From positions 1 through 64,000 of the forward strand of contig NZ_MRST01000026.1 of the NCBI RefSeq assembly GCF_001902145.1: DNA of 64,000 bases. The letters are read 5' to 3'. Shown here piece by piece: positions 17,384 through 25,618 of this stretch. This DNA comes from Pseudomonas fluorescens (GTDB lineage: Bacteria; Pseudomonadota; Gammaproteobacteria; Pseudomonadales; Pseudomonadaceae). The notes under the pieces are model-generated. The model had not been told where the DNA came from. It searched no databases and saw nothing but the letters and a program-made list of their open reading frames with translations. The position numbers and the translations under genes are program-made. Position 1 is the first letter of the stretch. Each line of letters opens with the position of its first letter.

Positions 17384-18865
17384 TCAGTCTTGTGGCGTTT
17401 GCTCTGCCAATGCCACGGCGCGGAACATCGCCCGGCGCTTGTTCAGGGTTTCTTCCCACTCAAGGGCCGGCACCGAGTCCGCCACAATCCCACCGCCGGC
17501 CTGCACATGCAGCTCGCCGTCCTTGATCACCGCCGTGCGGATCGCAATGGCGGTGTCCATATTGCCGTTCCAGGCAAAATACCCGACGGCGCCGCCATAG
17601 ACACCACGCTTGACCGGCTCCAGTTCGTCGATGATTTCCATCGCACGGATCTTCGGCGCCCCCGACAATGTGCCCGCCGGCAAAATCGCCCGCAGTGCGT
17701 CCATCGCCGTCAGCCCGGCCTTCAGCTCGCCGGTGACGTTGGACACGATATGCATCACATTGGAATACCGCTCGATGACCATCTTCTCGGTCAGTTTCAC
17801 CGAACCGATTTCCGATACACGCCCGGTGTCGTTGCGCCCCAGGTCGATCAGCATCAGGTGTTCGGCGATTTCCTTGTCGTCGCTGAGCAGGTCTTCTTCC
17901 AGCGCCACGTCGGCTTCTTCGGTCGCGCCACGGGGGCGCGTGCCGGCAATCGGGCGCACGGTGATCAGGTTGTCTTCAACCCGCACCAGCACTTCCGGCG
18001 AACTGCCCACGACGTGGAAGTCGCCAAAATTGAAGAAGTACATGTATGGCGTCGGGTTGAAACAACGCAGTGCGCGGTACAGATCAATCGGCGCCGCCTT
18101 GAAGTCGATTGACATGCGTTGCGACGGCACCACTTGCATGCAGTCACCGGCGAGGATGTATTCCTTGATGGTATCGACGGCGCGCTCGTAGTCATCCTGG
18201 GTAAAGCTTGAGCGGAACACCGGGTCGGCCGCCGGTGGGCGGCTGAGGTCCAGGCCGCGACGCGGGGTGATCGGCTGGCGGAGTTTCTCAAGCAGCGCTT
18301 GCAGGTTGGCCTGGCCTTGTTCGAAGGCATCAGCCTGGGCAGGGTCGGCAAGGACAATCGCATGCATCTTTCCGGCGAGGTTGTCGAACACCACCACCGC
18401 GTCGGACACCATCAGCAAAATGTCCGGCACGCCCAGCGGGTCCGGGTTCGGGCATTTGCCCAAGCGCTTCTCCACATAGCGCACACAGTCATAGCCGAAG
18501 TACCCCACCAGGCCGCCATTGAAGCGTGGCAGGCCAGCAATGGTCGGCACGTTGTAGCGCGCCTTGAAGGTTTCGACAAAGGCCAGCGGGTCTTCTACGT
18601 CATGGCTTTCGATCTCCACGCCATCATGGGTGATGCTCACATGATGGCCGTGTACCCGCAGCACGGTGCGGCATGGCAGGCCAATGATCGAGTAACGACC
18701 CCACTTCTCGCCGCCCTGTACCGACTCGAGCAGGTAAGAGTTGGGCTCGTCGGCCAGCTTCAAGTAGATCGACAGCGGCGTATCGAAGTCGGCCAGGGTT
18801 TCGCAAGCCATGGGGATACGGTTATAGCCGGCAGCGGCCAAACGCAGGAATTCTTCGCGGGTCAT
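17384..18865 (-). CDS. trpE: Anthranilate synthase component I
   Basis: It converts chorismate and ammonia to anthranilate, the first committed step of tryptophan synthesis, with TrpG. The 493-residue protein has the tryptophan feedback site in LLESVQGGEKWGRYS (about residue 50) and the chorismate-binding C-terminal half with IAGTRPRGAT, DLGRNDTGRVS and LPAGTLSGAPK. The start MTREEFLRLA agrees with other pseudomonads. It follows gph by 69 bases, an interval holding a hairpin and the tail of the leader peptide, so it is probably transcribed with gph-rpe and attenuated. Confidence 0.97.
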   Translation of the reverse strand: MTREEFLRLAAAGYNRIPMACETLADFDTPLSIYLKLADEPNSYLLESVQGGEKWGRYSIIGLPCRTVLRVHGHHVSITHDGVEIESHDVEDPLAFVETFKARYNVPTIAGLPRFNGGLVGYFGYDCVRYVEKRLGKCPNPDPLGVPDILLMVSDAVVVFDNLAGKMHAIVLADPAQADAFEQGQANLQALLEKLRQPITPRRGLDLSRPPAADPVFRSSFTQDDYERAVDTIKEYILAGDCMQVVPSQRMSIDFKAAPIDLYRALRCFNPTPYMYFFNFGDFHVVGSSPEVLVRVEDNLITVRPIAGTRPRGATEEADVALEEDLLSDDKEIAEHLMLIDLGRNDTGRVSEIGSVKLTEKMVIERYSNVMHIVSNVTGELKAGLTAMDALRAILPAGTLSGAPKIRAMEIIDELEPVKRGVYGGAVGYFAWNGNMDTAIAIRTAVIKDGELHVQAGGGIVADSVPALEWEETLNKRRAMFRAVALAEQTPQD

Positions 18866-18911
18866 GATGTGCCTCGTGGTGTGAGGGTCAAACAGTCAGG
18901 TAGGCAAACGT

Positions 18912-18925
18912 GCCGCACAGGCGGC
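18912..18925 (-). promoter_or_regulatory. Candidate attenuator hairpin of trpE leader
   Basis: GCCGC and GCGGC arms with a 4-base loop lie 9 bases past the gph stop codon and 46 bases before the trpE start. The position after a WRWRA-stop leader is the same as that of the hairpin in front of trpG. There is only a short T-stretch downstream (GTTTGCC), so its role as terminator is uncertain. Confidence 0.45.
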
Positions 18926-18934
18926 CAGGATCAG

Positions 18935-18979
18935 TCAGGCGCGCCAACGCCAGCGGGCCAGGGCCTTGATGACTTTCAT
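18935..18979 (-). promoter_or_regulatory. trpE leader peptide embedded in gph 3' end
   Basis: The last 15 codons of gph read MKVIKALARWRWRA-stop, matching the separate leader peptide in front of trpG (15097-15141). A ribosome can reach the two Trp codons either as part of Gph translation or from the internal ATG at 18979. This segment is the likely sensing element for trpE attenuation. Confidence 0.65.
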
Positions 18980-19753
18980 CCAGAGTTTGCGAGTGACCAC
19001 CACGATGGAATTTCCAGAAGGGGACGAATCAATGTCGGGCAACGTTATCTCAGCGCCAGCGCCCAAGCAACCGGGGATTAGCAGTCGCAGGTCATCAATG
19101 ACCAGCGCGGGGGACTCCTCCGCAATCGGCCGGCCATGATTGTAACCATAACTCAAGGCCACGCACTGCACGCCCGCCGCTTTGGCCGCCAGCACATCGC
19201 TGCGCGAATCGCCGACAAACAGCGACTGAGACGCCGGGATATTGGCCATTTTCATCACGAAAAACAGAGCCGCCGGGTCGGGTTTTTTCTGCGGCAAGGT
19301 ATCGCCGCCGATGATCCAGCGGAAGTAGCGACCGATTTTCATCTGGTCCAACAACGGCGCAACGAAGCGCTCCGGCTTGTTGGTGATCAGGGCCATTTCC
19401 ACGCCCTGCTTGCTCAACCACTTGAGGGTGTCGCGCACGCCGGGGTAAACCACGGTCAGTTCGTGGCTGCTTTCATAAGCGGCATTGAACAGTTCCAAGG
19501 CATGTTCTGCCTCTACCTCATCCACACCCGTGGCATCGATGTGGTTGGCCAGGGCCCGGCGCACCAACATCGGCGCGCCATTGCCAACCCATTCGCGCAC
19601 CGACTCGATCCCTGCCGGCTTGCGCCCCAGCTTGAGCAGCATCTGGTCCACCGCGGCCGCCAGGTCAGGTACCGAGTCGATCAAGGTACCGTCCAGATCG
19701 AACATCACCAGCCGTGGCAATTTGCCGGGGAACAACTGCTCAAAACCGCTCAT
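18935..19753 (-). CDS. gph: Phosphoglycolate phosphatase
   Basis: A HAD-family phosphatase that removes 2-phosphoglycolate made in DNA repair. The 272-residue protein has motif I FDLDGTLIDS (residues 18-27), motif II in LITNKPERF and motifs III/IV in KKPDP...VGDSRSDV. The last 40 residues lie beyond the HAD fold and end KLWMKVIKALARWRWRA. That tail contains the 14-codon trpE leader peptide in frame (18935-18979), so translation of gph itself passes over the regulatory Trp codons. It overlaps rpe by 4 bases. Confidence 0.95.
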   Translation of the reverse strand: MSGFEQLFPGKLPRLVMFDLDGTLIDSVPDLAAAVDQMLLKLGRKPAGIESVREWVGNGAPMLVRRALANHIDATGVDEVEAEHALELFNAAYESSHELTVVYPGVRDTLKWLSKQGVEMALITNKPERFVAPLLDQMKIGRYFRWIIGGDTLPQKKPDPAALFFVMKMANIPASQSLFVGDSRSDVLAAKAAGVQCVALSYGYNHGRPIAEESPALVIDDLRLLIPGCLGAGAEITLPDIDSSPSGNSIVVVTRKLWMKVIKALARWRWRA

Positions 19754-20424
19754 GGACGCGCCAGCGCCAGTTCGGCACGCATCTTGTCGATGACGACCTG
19801 ATAGTCCGGGGCGTTGAAGATCGCCGAGCCGGCCACGAAGGTATCGGCACCCGCTGCGGCGATCTCACGGATATTGTTGACGTTGACCCCGCCGTCGATC
19901 TCCAGGCGAATGTCACGCCCCGACGCATCGATCAGTGCACGGGCCTCACGCAGCTTGTTCAAGGTGCCAGGGATGAACTTCTGCCCGCCGAAGCCTGGGT
20001 TGACGCTCATCAGCAAGACCATGTCGACCTTGTCCATCACGTACTCAAGCACGCTCAGCGGAGTAGCCGGGTTGAATACCAAACCCGCCTTGCAGCCGCC
20101 TTCGCGGATCAGCTGCAAGGTGCGGTCAACGTGCAACGTAGCTTCCGGGTGGAAGGTGATGTAAGTCGCACCCGCCTCGATGAAGTCACCGACGATACGG
20201 TCCACCGGGCTGACCATCAGGTGCGCATCAATCGGCGCGGTGATGCCGTACTTGCGCAGCGCGGCGCACACCATTGGGCCGATGGTCAGGTTGGGCACGT
20301 AGTGGTTGTCCATGACATCGAAGTGCACGAAGTCGGCACCGGCGGCCAACACCTTGTCCACTTCCTCACCCAGGCGGGCGAAGTCGGCAGAGAGAATCGA
20401 TGGAGCAATGACGAAGGGCTGCAT
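19750..20424 (-). CDS. rpe: Ribulose-phosphate 3-epimerase
   Basis: It interconverts ribulose-5-phosphate and xylulose-5-phosphate in the pentose phosphate pathway. The 224-residue TIM barrel has APSILSADFARLG, the metal-site segment VHFDVMDNHYVPNLT and MSVNPGFGGQKF, with IDGGVN near 178. The start is MQPFVIAPS at 20424; the frame extends 22 codons upstream with no conserved sequence. It heads the rpe-gph-trpE unit, an order found throughout pseudomonads. Confidence 0.96.
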   Translation of the reverse strand: MQPFVIAPSILSADFARLGEEVDKVLAAGADFVHFDVMDNHYVPNLTIGPMVCAALRKYGITAPIDAHLMVSPVDRIVGDFIEAGATYITFHPEATLHVDRTLQLIREGGCKAGLVFNPATPLSVLEYVMDKVDMVLLMSVNPGFGGQKFIPGTLNKLREARALIDASGRDIRLEIDGGVNVNNIREIAAAGADTFVAGSAIFNAPDYQVVIDKMRAELALARP

Positions 20425-20508
20425 GACGCACCTTTTTTGAGCTAAATCACGATGGCGCGCATTGTATACCTCATGCTTTGCTGCGCGCACCGTGACCTAT
20501 CTCAACGG

Positions 20509-21657
20509 TTAGTAAGCTGCCCGGTAGATTTTTTCGATATCGGCGGCGCTGAGCTTGCGCGGGTTGTTGCGCATCAAGCGCTCAATGCCTGCGGCTTCAC
20601 TGGCCATGGCCGGGATGGCGTCCTCGGGCACGCCGAAACTGCGCAGGCCGGACGGGATCTCCACCGCCGCACACAGCCGCGTCATCGCCGCTACAGCCTG
20701 GTCGGCAGCGTCATTCACACTCAGCCCGGCGATATTGACGCCCATGGCCTGGGCAATGTCCTGCATGCGCTCGACGCAGGCCAACTTGTTCCAGTGCATC
20801 ACATACGGCAACAACAGCGCGTTGCTTACACCATGGGCAATGTTGAAGCGCCCACCCAACGGGTACGCCAGCGCATGCACAGCACCGACGCCAGCGTTGC
20901 CAAAGGCCATGCCGGCCATCAGGCTGGCGGTGGCCATGTCGTCACGGGCCTGCAGGTTCGCCGGGTTGGCGTAAGCCTTGGGCAACGCGCTGGCAATCAG
21001 CTTGATCGCACCGATGGCCAGGGCGTCGGTAATCGGCGAGGCATTCAGCGACAGGTAGGACTCGATGGCATGCACCAAGGCGTCCACACCACTGGCGGCC
21101 GTGACACCCCGTGGGCAGGTCAAGGTCATTTGCGGGCTGATCAGCGCGACATCCGGCAGCAAGTAATCGCTGACGATGCCTTTTTTCAGCTGTGCGGCCT
21201 TGTCTGACAGTATCGCCACATTGGTCACCTCTGAGCCGGTGCCGGCCGTGGTGGGGATGGCGATCAACGGCGGGCCTTTGCGCGGCACCTGATCGACGCC
21301 AAACAAGTCCGCCAGCGCGCCGTGATAACCGGCATACGCCGCCACGCTCTTGGCGATGTCGATGGCACTGCCGCCGCCCACACCGATCAGGCCGTCATGC
21401 CCGCCTTCGCGGTACGCACGCATGCAGTCTTCGACGATGGCAATTTCCGGATCGGGCAGCACGCGGTCGAAGATTTCGTAGGCTCGATCACCCAGATGCT
21501 CCAGGGCCAGCGCCACGGTGCCGGACTGGACCAGCGCGGCGTCGGTGACGATCAACGGATTGTCCACATCCAGGCGCGTGAGTTCGGCAGCCAGTTGTTC
21601 GATGGCACCTGCGCCGGTCAGCAGTTTGTGGGCGATCTTGAATGAGGAAGTACTCAT
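20509..21657 (-). CDS. Iron-containing alcohol dehydrogenase
   Basis: A group III Fe-dependent dehydrogenase of 382 residues. It has the NAD-binding GGGSAIDIAKSVA (residues 98-110), the TTAGTGSEVTNVA segment near 139 and the metal histidines in DALVHAIESYLS, GAVHALAYPLGG and FNIAHGVSN. The substrate alcohol or aldehyde is not deducible; homologues are annotated YiaY-like. It is a single gene with its own 5' region; the 213 bases to the divergent DUF3530 gene show no clear site. Confidence 0.88.
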   Translation of the reverse strand: MSTSSFKIAHKLLTGAGAIEQLAAELTRLDVDNPLIVTDAALVQSGTVALALEHLGDRAYEIFDRVLPDPEIAIVEDCMRAYREGGHDGLIGVGGGSAIDIAKSVAAYAGYHGALADLFGVDQVPRKGPPLIAIPTTAGTGSEVTNVAILSDKAAQLKKGIVSDYLLPDVALISPQMTLTCPRGVTAASGVDALVHAIESYLSLNASPITDALAIGAIKLIASALPKAYANPANLQARDDMATASLMAGMAFGNAGVGAVHALAYPLGGRFNIAHGVSNALLLPYVMHWNKLACVERMQDIAQAMGVNIAGLSVNDAADQAVAAMTRLCAAVEIPSGLRSFGVPEDAIPAMASEAAGIERLMRNNPRKLSAADIEKIYRAAY

Positions 21658-21870
21658 GTGCGCGGCCTCTTATGAATGATGGGCTGGCACAAGAATAGCC
21701 GCACCTGGCGTGTTGTCTGCCATTCATTGGTTGAATGGTCGCGCCGCGCCCATCAAGGCAGCGTACAAACCGCCGATAGCCTGTTGGTAACGCGAACCGC
21801 GCCTCATACTCCTGACAAATACCGACCAACCCATTAGGCTGCTGGAATCACTTCTGGCCGGGAAACAACA

Positions 21871-22845
21871 ATGCTTTTTCTTCACCGCTCGGCACTGCCA
21901 GCATTGTGCCTGTCACTCCTGTTTACCAGCGCCTTGCCTGTTCAGGCCGAGGATGCGCCCGCGCCTGCTGTCGAAAAACCGGCTGAACGCCAGCCCTTGC
22001 CCGAGCGTAGCCAGCAAGAAGCCAGCGCGCTCGAACGCCAGGTTCCACAGCAGCAACAGCAGCAATTGCAGGCCGGTAGCGATTCGTTCCTGGCGCTGTG
22101 GAAACCTGCCAACAGCGCCGAAGCCGAAGGTGTGGTGATTCTCATACCAGGCGCCGGGGAAAACGCGGACTGGCCGCAAGCAATCGCGCCTCTGCGGCGC
22201 AAGTTACCGGACGCCGCCTGGGGCACCCTCAGCCTGTCATTGCCTGACGTCAATGTGGACACCCTGCCGCCACGGGTTGTCGAACCGCCTAAAGCGGCGA
22301 TCGATACCAGCAGCAAGGAAGGCAGCACCGTAGCCAAGCCGGTCGAACAGGCCGCCAGCGCCGAGGCCGAAGGCACTGACCCGGCAGTGGTGCCGGGGGC
22401 GGATGAACAGGACAAGACCGACGCCAAGCGCATCTTCGACCGCATCGACGCCGCCGTCGCCTTCGCCCAGACCCAAAGCGCCCGCAGTGTGGTGTTGCTC
22501 GGCCATGGCACCGGGGCCTGGTGGGCGGCACGCTACCTGAGCGAGAAACAACCCTCCCAGGTGCAGAGGTTGGTGATGGTGACCGGCAAGACGCCCGCAG
22601 CTCGCCAACCGGACCTGCAGCAACTGGCGCCGGCCTTGAAGGTGCCCACGGCGGACGTGTTCTATCAAGAAGGCGCCCTGGAACGCAAAAACGCCCAGGA
22701 ACGACTCCAGGCGGCCAAGCGTTCGAAGAATGACGGTTACAAGCAGGTGTCGCTCACGGCGTTGCCGGGCAATAGTGCAGCAGAGCAGGAGCAGCTGTAT
22801 CGCAGGGTTCGCGGCTGGTTGAGCCCGCAGGGCGGCGCAGACTGA
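21871..22845 (+). CDS. DUF3530 family exported protein
   Basis: A 324-residue exported protein of the alpha/beta-hydrolase superfamily, function unknown. It has a signal peptide ending near VQAEDAPAP, a Gln-rich coiled segment at 45-70, and an alpha/beta core: VVILIPGAGENADWPQ near residue 90, then VVLLGHGTGAWWAARYL near 210. The elbow is GHGTG: the position usually held by the nucleophile serine is glycine, so catalytic activity is doubtful. A Pro/Ala/Glu-rich insert (about 135-180) separates the two halves. The gene ends at a REP element. Confidence 0.75.
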   Translation: MLFLHRSALPALCLSLLFTSALPVQAEDAPAPAVEKPAERQPLPERSQQEASALERQVPQQQQQQLQAGSDSFLALWKPANSAEAEGVVILIPGAGENADWPQAIAPLRRKLPDAAWGTLSLSLPDVNVDTLPPRVVEPPKAAIDTSSKEGSTVAKPVEQAASAEAEGTDPAVVPGADEQDKTDAKRIFDRIDAAVAFAQTQSARSVVLLGHGTGAWWAARYLSEKQPSQVQRLVMVTGKTPAARQPDLQQLAPALKVPTADVFYQEGALERKNAQERLQAAKRSKNDGYKQVSLTALPGNSAAEQEQLYRRVRGWLSPQGGAD

Positions 22846-22875
22846 CACTCCGCTATCGGGGGCGACATCGCTTTC

Positions 22876-22975
22876 TGTAGGAGCGAGCTCGCTCGCGAAA
22901 AACGTCAACGATAATGCGTGCCTCCTGAATAAACGCGGCGCCTGTGAGTTTTTCGCGAGCAAGCTCGCTCCTACA
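22876..22975. repeat. REP-type palindrome 3 (TGTAGGAGC family)
   Basis: Arms TGTAGGAGCGAGCTCGCTCG / CGAGCAAGCTCGCTCCTACA surround a 45-base middle with AACGTCAACGATAATGCG. This middle is nearly identical to that of REP 5 (39799-39881). It sits between the convergent DUF3530 gene and djlA. Confidence 0.9.
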
Positions 22976-23022
22976 GGGTATTAGGGCTTGCCCCTCCCAC
23001 ATGGAGTTGAGTGGCGATAGCC

Positions 23023-23790
23023 TCAGCGAAAATCGCGCCGCTCACGAATCAACGCATAGGCGTTATGCAATTCACGGGTTCGTTCGGTCGCCTCCCGCAC
23101 TTGCGCGGGGCTGGCGCCCGTGCCGGCAATCTTGTCCGGATGGTGGCGGCTGAGCAGTCGGCGGTAGGCGCGCTTGATCACCGAAGGCTCAGTGGTTGCC
23201 GTCACCCCCAGGATACGCAACGCCTCCTGATAGGCACCGCCACGATTGGCCACTGGCTTGCGCTCCGGCGCGTAATCGGTCGCCAACGCCTGCAGCTGCT
23301 GCGGCGTCCAGCCCAGCCACTTGCCCCACTGGTCGATCAGGTCGCGCTCGGCAACATCCGCCCGACCGTCCGCCCACGCCATGCGCCAACAGGCGCGCAG
23401 CACGCCTTCCGCCGCATGGGGCTGCGTCTTGAGCACCCGCAGGTAACTGCGCACCCGGTCGCTGCCGGACTTGCCACGGTTGAAGGCGCTGATCGCGCGG
23501 CGCTGGGCCGGCTCACTCATGTCCAATGCACGCATTTCCAGACGCGCCTGCTGGATATGCCCATCCACCACTCGCCCATTACTCTTGGCCAGTCGCCCCA
23601 GCAGCACAAACAGCAGCTCGTCGTTGCGCAAGGCCGGACGCCCACCCAGGCGTTCACGCAACTGCGCCCAACTGTGCAATTGCAAGCGACGATCCAACGC
23701 CTGCCCCAGCAATGCCCCCAACAATGCCCCCGGAATACTGGCAATAGCAAAGCCAGCCCCGGCGCCGATCAGCGTCCCTGGCCACAACAT
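23023..23790 (-). CDS. djlA: Co-chaperone DjlA
   Basis: A membrane-anchored DnaJ-like protein that stimulates DnaK. The 255-residue protein has an N-terminal glycine-rich transmembrane segment (GTLIGAGAGFAIASIPGALLGALLG, residues 5-29), a central TerB-like domain, and a C-terminal J domain (about 190-255) with the HPD motif in RHHPDKI. The first base of its ATG is 1 base from the murU stop, so amgK-murU-djlA form one unit. Confidence 0.93.
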   Translation of the reverse strand: MLWPGTLIGAGAGFAIASIPGALLGALLGQALDRRLQLHSWAQLRERLGGRPALRNDELLFVLLGRLAKSNGRVVDGHIQQARLEMRALDMSEPAQRRAISAFNRGKSGSDRVRSYLRVLKTQPHAAEGVLRACWRMAWADGRADVAERDLIDQWGKWLGWTPQQLQALATDYAPERKPVANRGGAYQEALRILGVTATTEPSVIKRAYRRLLSRHHPDKIAGTGASPAQVREATERTRELHNAYALIRERRDFR

Positions 23791-23791
23791 C

Positions 23792-24466
23792 CTACTGCCC
23801 CGCTGTCAGCAAGGTTTCGACCTGCGCCAGTCGCTCCAGCGTCCCCACATCCACCCAGCGTCCGGCCATGTGCTCCCCCGTTACCAAACCTTTAGCCATG
23901 GCCTCACGCAACAGCGGGGCCAGCTTGAAGGCACCGGCGCTGCAACCCGCGAACAATTTAGGGTCGAGCACTGAAATGCCACTGAAGGTCAGGTTATCGG
24001 CACCGGGCGCGGCATCATTAAGCCGCCCCTGATCTAGATAGAAGTCCCCGCCTGAGGGGTGATGCGCCGGATTATCGACCATCACCAAGTGGGCCAAGCC
24101 CTGGAGCGGCTGCCGCAATTGGCTGAAGTCATAATCGGTCCAGATATCACCATTGACCACCACAAAGGGTTCATCCCCCAGCAATGGCAGCGCCTGGAAA
24201 ATCCCGCCACCGGTTTCCAGCGGCTCGCCTTCGGCCGAATAGCGGATACGCAAGCCGAACTGGGCGCCATCGCCCAGATAGCTTTCGATCTGCTCGCCGA
24301 GCCAGGCGTGATTGACCACGATCTCGGTAAACCCGGCCTTTGCCAGCGCTTCAAGGTGGTATTCGATCAATCGTTTACCGCCCGCCTGCACCAGCGGCTT
24401 GGGCGTATGCAGGGTGAGCGGGCGCATGCGCTCGCCCTTGCCCGCCGCCAGGATCATCGCCTTCAT
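23792..24466 (-). CDS. murU: N-acetylmuramate-1-phosphate uridylyltransferase
   Basis: It makes UDP-MurNAc from MurNAc-1-P, bypassing de novo synthesis and causing intrinsic fosfomycin resistance in Pseudomonas. The 224-residue nucleotidyltransferase has the signature MILAAGKGERMRPLT at residues 4-18, PKPLVQAGGK and the metal-binding VVNGDIW near residue 108. It overlaps amgK by 4 bases and is followed by djlA. Confidence 0.95.
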   Translation of the reverse strand: MKAMILAAGKGERMRPLTLHTPKPLVQAGGKRLIEYHLEALAKAGFTEIVVNHAWLGEQIESYLGDGAQFGLRIRYSAEGEPLETGGGIFQALPLLGDEPFVVVNGDIWTDYDFSQLRQPLQGLAHLVMVDNPAHHPSGGDFYLDQGRLNDAAPGADNLTFSGISVLDPKLFAGCSAGAFKLAPLLREAMAKGLVTGEHMAGRWVDVGTLERLAQVETLLTAGQ

Positions 24467-25488
24467 ACGCTGGCCTCGGCAGGTTCGCGCAGGCTGGCGA
24501 GCAATTCGCCCAGGTCACTCAACTCAGGTCGGTCGGCCAGCACCGCGTCTATATAAGCAAAGAAACGCGGCACGTCGGCCAGGTAGCGTGGCTTGCCGTC
24601 GCGGTGGCAGATACGCGAAAAAATGCCGATAACCTTGAGGTGACGCTGCACGCCCATCAGGTCGCTGGCACGCAGGAACTCTTCAAAGTCGTCCTGTACG
24701 GGAATCCCCAACTGTCCGGCACGCTGCCAATAGCCACGTTGCCATTCGCGCACGCGGGCCTGGGGCCAACTGAGGAAGGCGTCCTTGAACAGGCAGGTAA
24801 TGTCATAGGTCACCGGGCCGTAGACCGCGTCCTGGAAATCCAGCACGCCTGGGCTTGGCTCACTGATCATCAGGTTGCGCGGCATGTAGTCGCGGTGCAC
24901 CAGCACCTTGGGTTGGGCCAGCGCGCTGTCGATCAACTGCTGGCTGGCACGTTGCCAGAGGGCTTGTTGCTCAGGGTCGAGGTCGATGCCCAGGTGACGA
25001 CGCACGTACCATTCCGGGAACAATTCCAGCTCGCGACGCAATAAGGCCACGTCATAGCTGGGCAACGGCGCATCCATCGGCAATTGCTGGAAAGCCAGCA
25101 GCGCGTCGATGGCATCGGCAAATAATTGATCGGCATTTTCACCGTTAATCACGTCTAGATAGGTTTTTCTGCCCAGGTCATTGAGCAAAAGAAAGCCACG
25201 GGGCAAATCTTCTGCATAAATTTTTGGCACATTTATTCCCGATTTCGCGAGCAAATGCGCAATATCGACGAAAGGTTTGCAGTTTTCCTGGGGGGGTGGC
25301 GCGTCCATGACGACGAACGTATGGGCACCGCCCTCCCATCGGAAATAACGTCTGAAACTCGCGTCGCTGCTGGCCGCGGTCAATGTGGCCGGGGGCACTG
25401 GGCCCCAGTCCTGAGCGTTGAAGAGGATCGGCAACTGCTCATCCAGCCAGACTTCCAGCTGTTGTAAACGTAGATCGTGCTCGGGCAT
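24463..25488 (-). CDS. amgK: N-acetylmuramate/N-acetylglucosamine 1-kinase AmgK
   Basis: An anomeric sugar kinase of the aminoglycoside phosphotransferase fold that makes MurNAc-1-P for MurU. The 341-residue protein has the nucleotide-binding N-lobe (SSDASFRRYFRW, VVMDAPP), the catalytic loop VLVHRDYMPRNLM (near 195-207) and the metal Asp in VLDFQDAVYGP. It is divergent from lptD, with a 130-base shared promoter region. Confidence 0.95.
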   Translation of the reverse strand: MPEHDLRLQQLEVWLDEQLPILFNAQDWGPVPPATLTAASSDASFRRYFRWEGGAHTFVVMDAPPPQENCKPFVDIAHLLAKSGINVPKIYAEDLPRGFLLLNDLGRKTYLDVINGENADQLFADAIDALLAFQQLPMDAPLPSYDVALLRRELELFPEWYVRRHLGIDLDPEQQALWQRASQQLIDSALAQPKVLVHRDYMPRNLMISEPSPGVLDFQDAVYGPVTYDITCLFKDAFLSWPQARVREWQRGYWQRAGQLGIPVQDDFEEFLRASDLMGVQRHLKVIGIFSRICHRDGKPRYLADVPRFFAYIDAVLADRPELSDLGELLASLREPAEASV

Positions 25489-25618
25489 TACAAGGGTCTC
25501 CGACGGCGCTAGCCGTCAAGCGGGGCATGCTTTATTATCACGCATCTTTTTCAGACCATCGAGAGGCGTGCGGCCCAAACCGCGGGCAGATGGCACGCAG
25601 GAAGCCCGGACTAATAAG

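Noticed and set aside
23011..23895. 294-codon frame antisense to djlA and murU
   Set aside because: It crosses the djlA-murU junction and is low-complexity in Pro/Arg/Gln, a by-product of GC-rich coding on the other strand.
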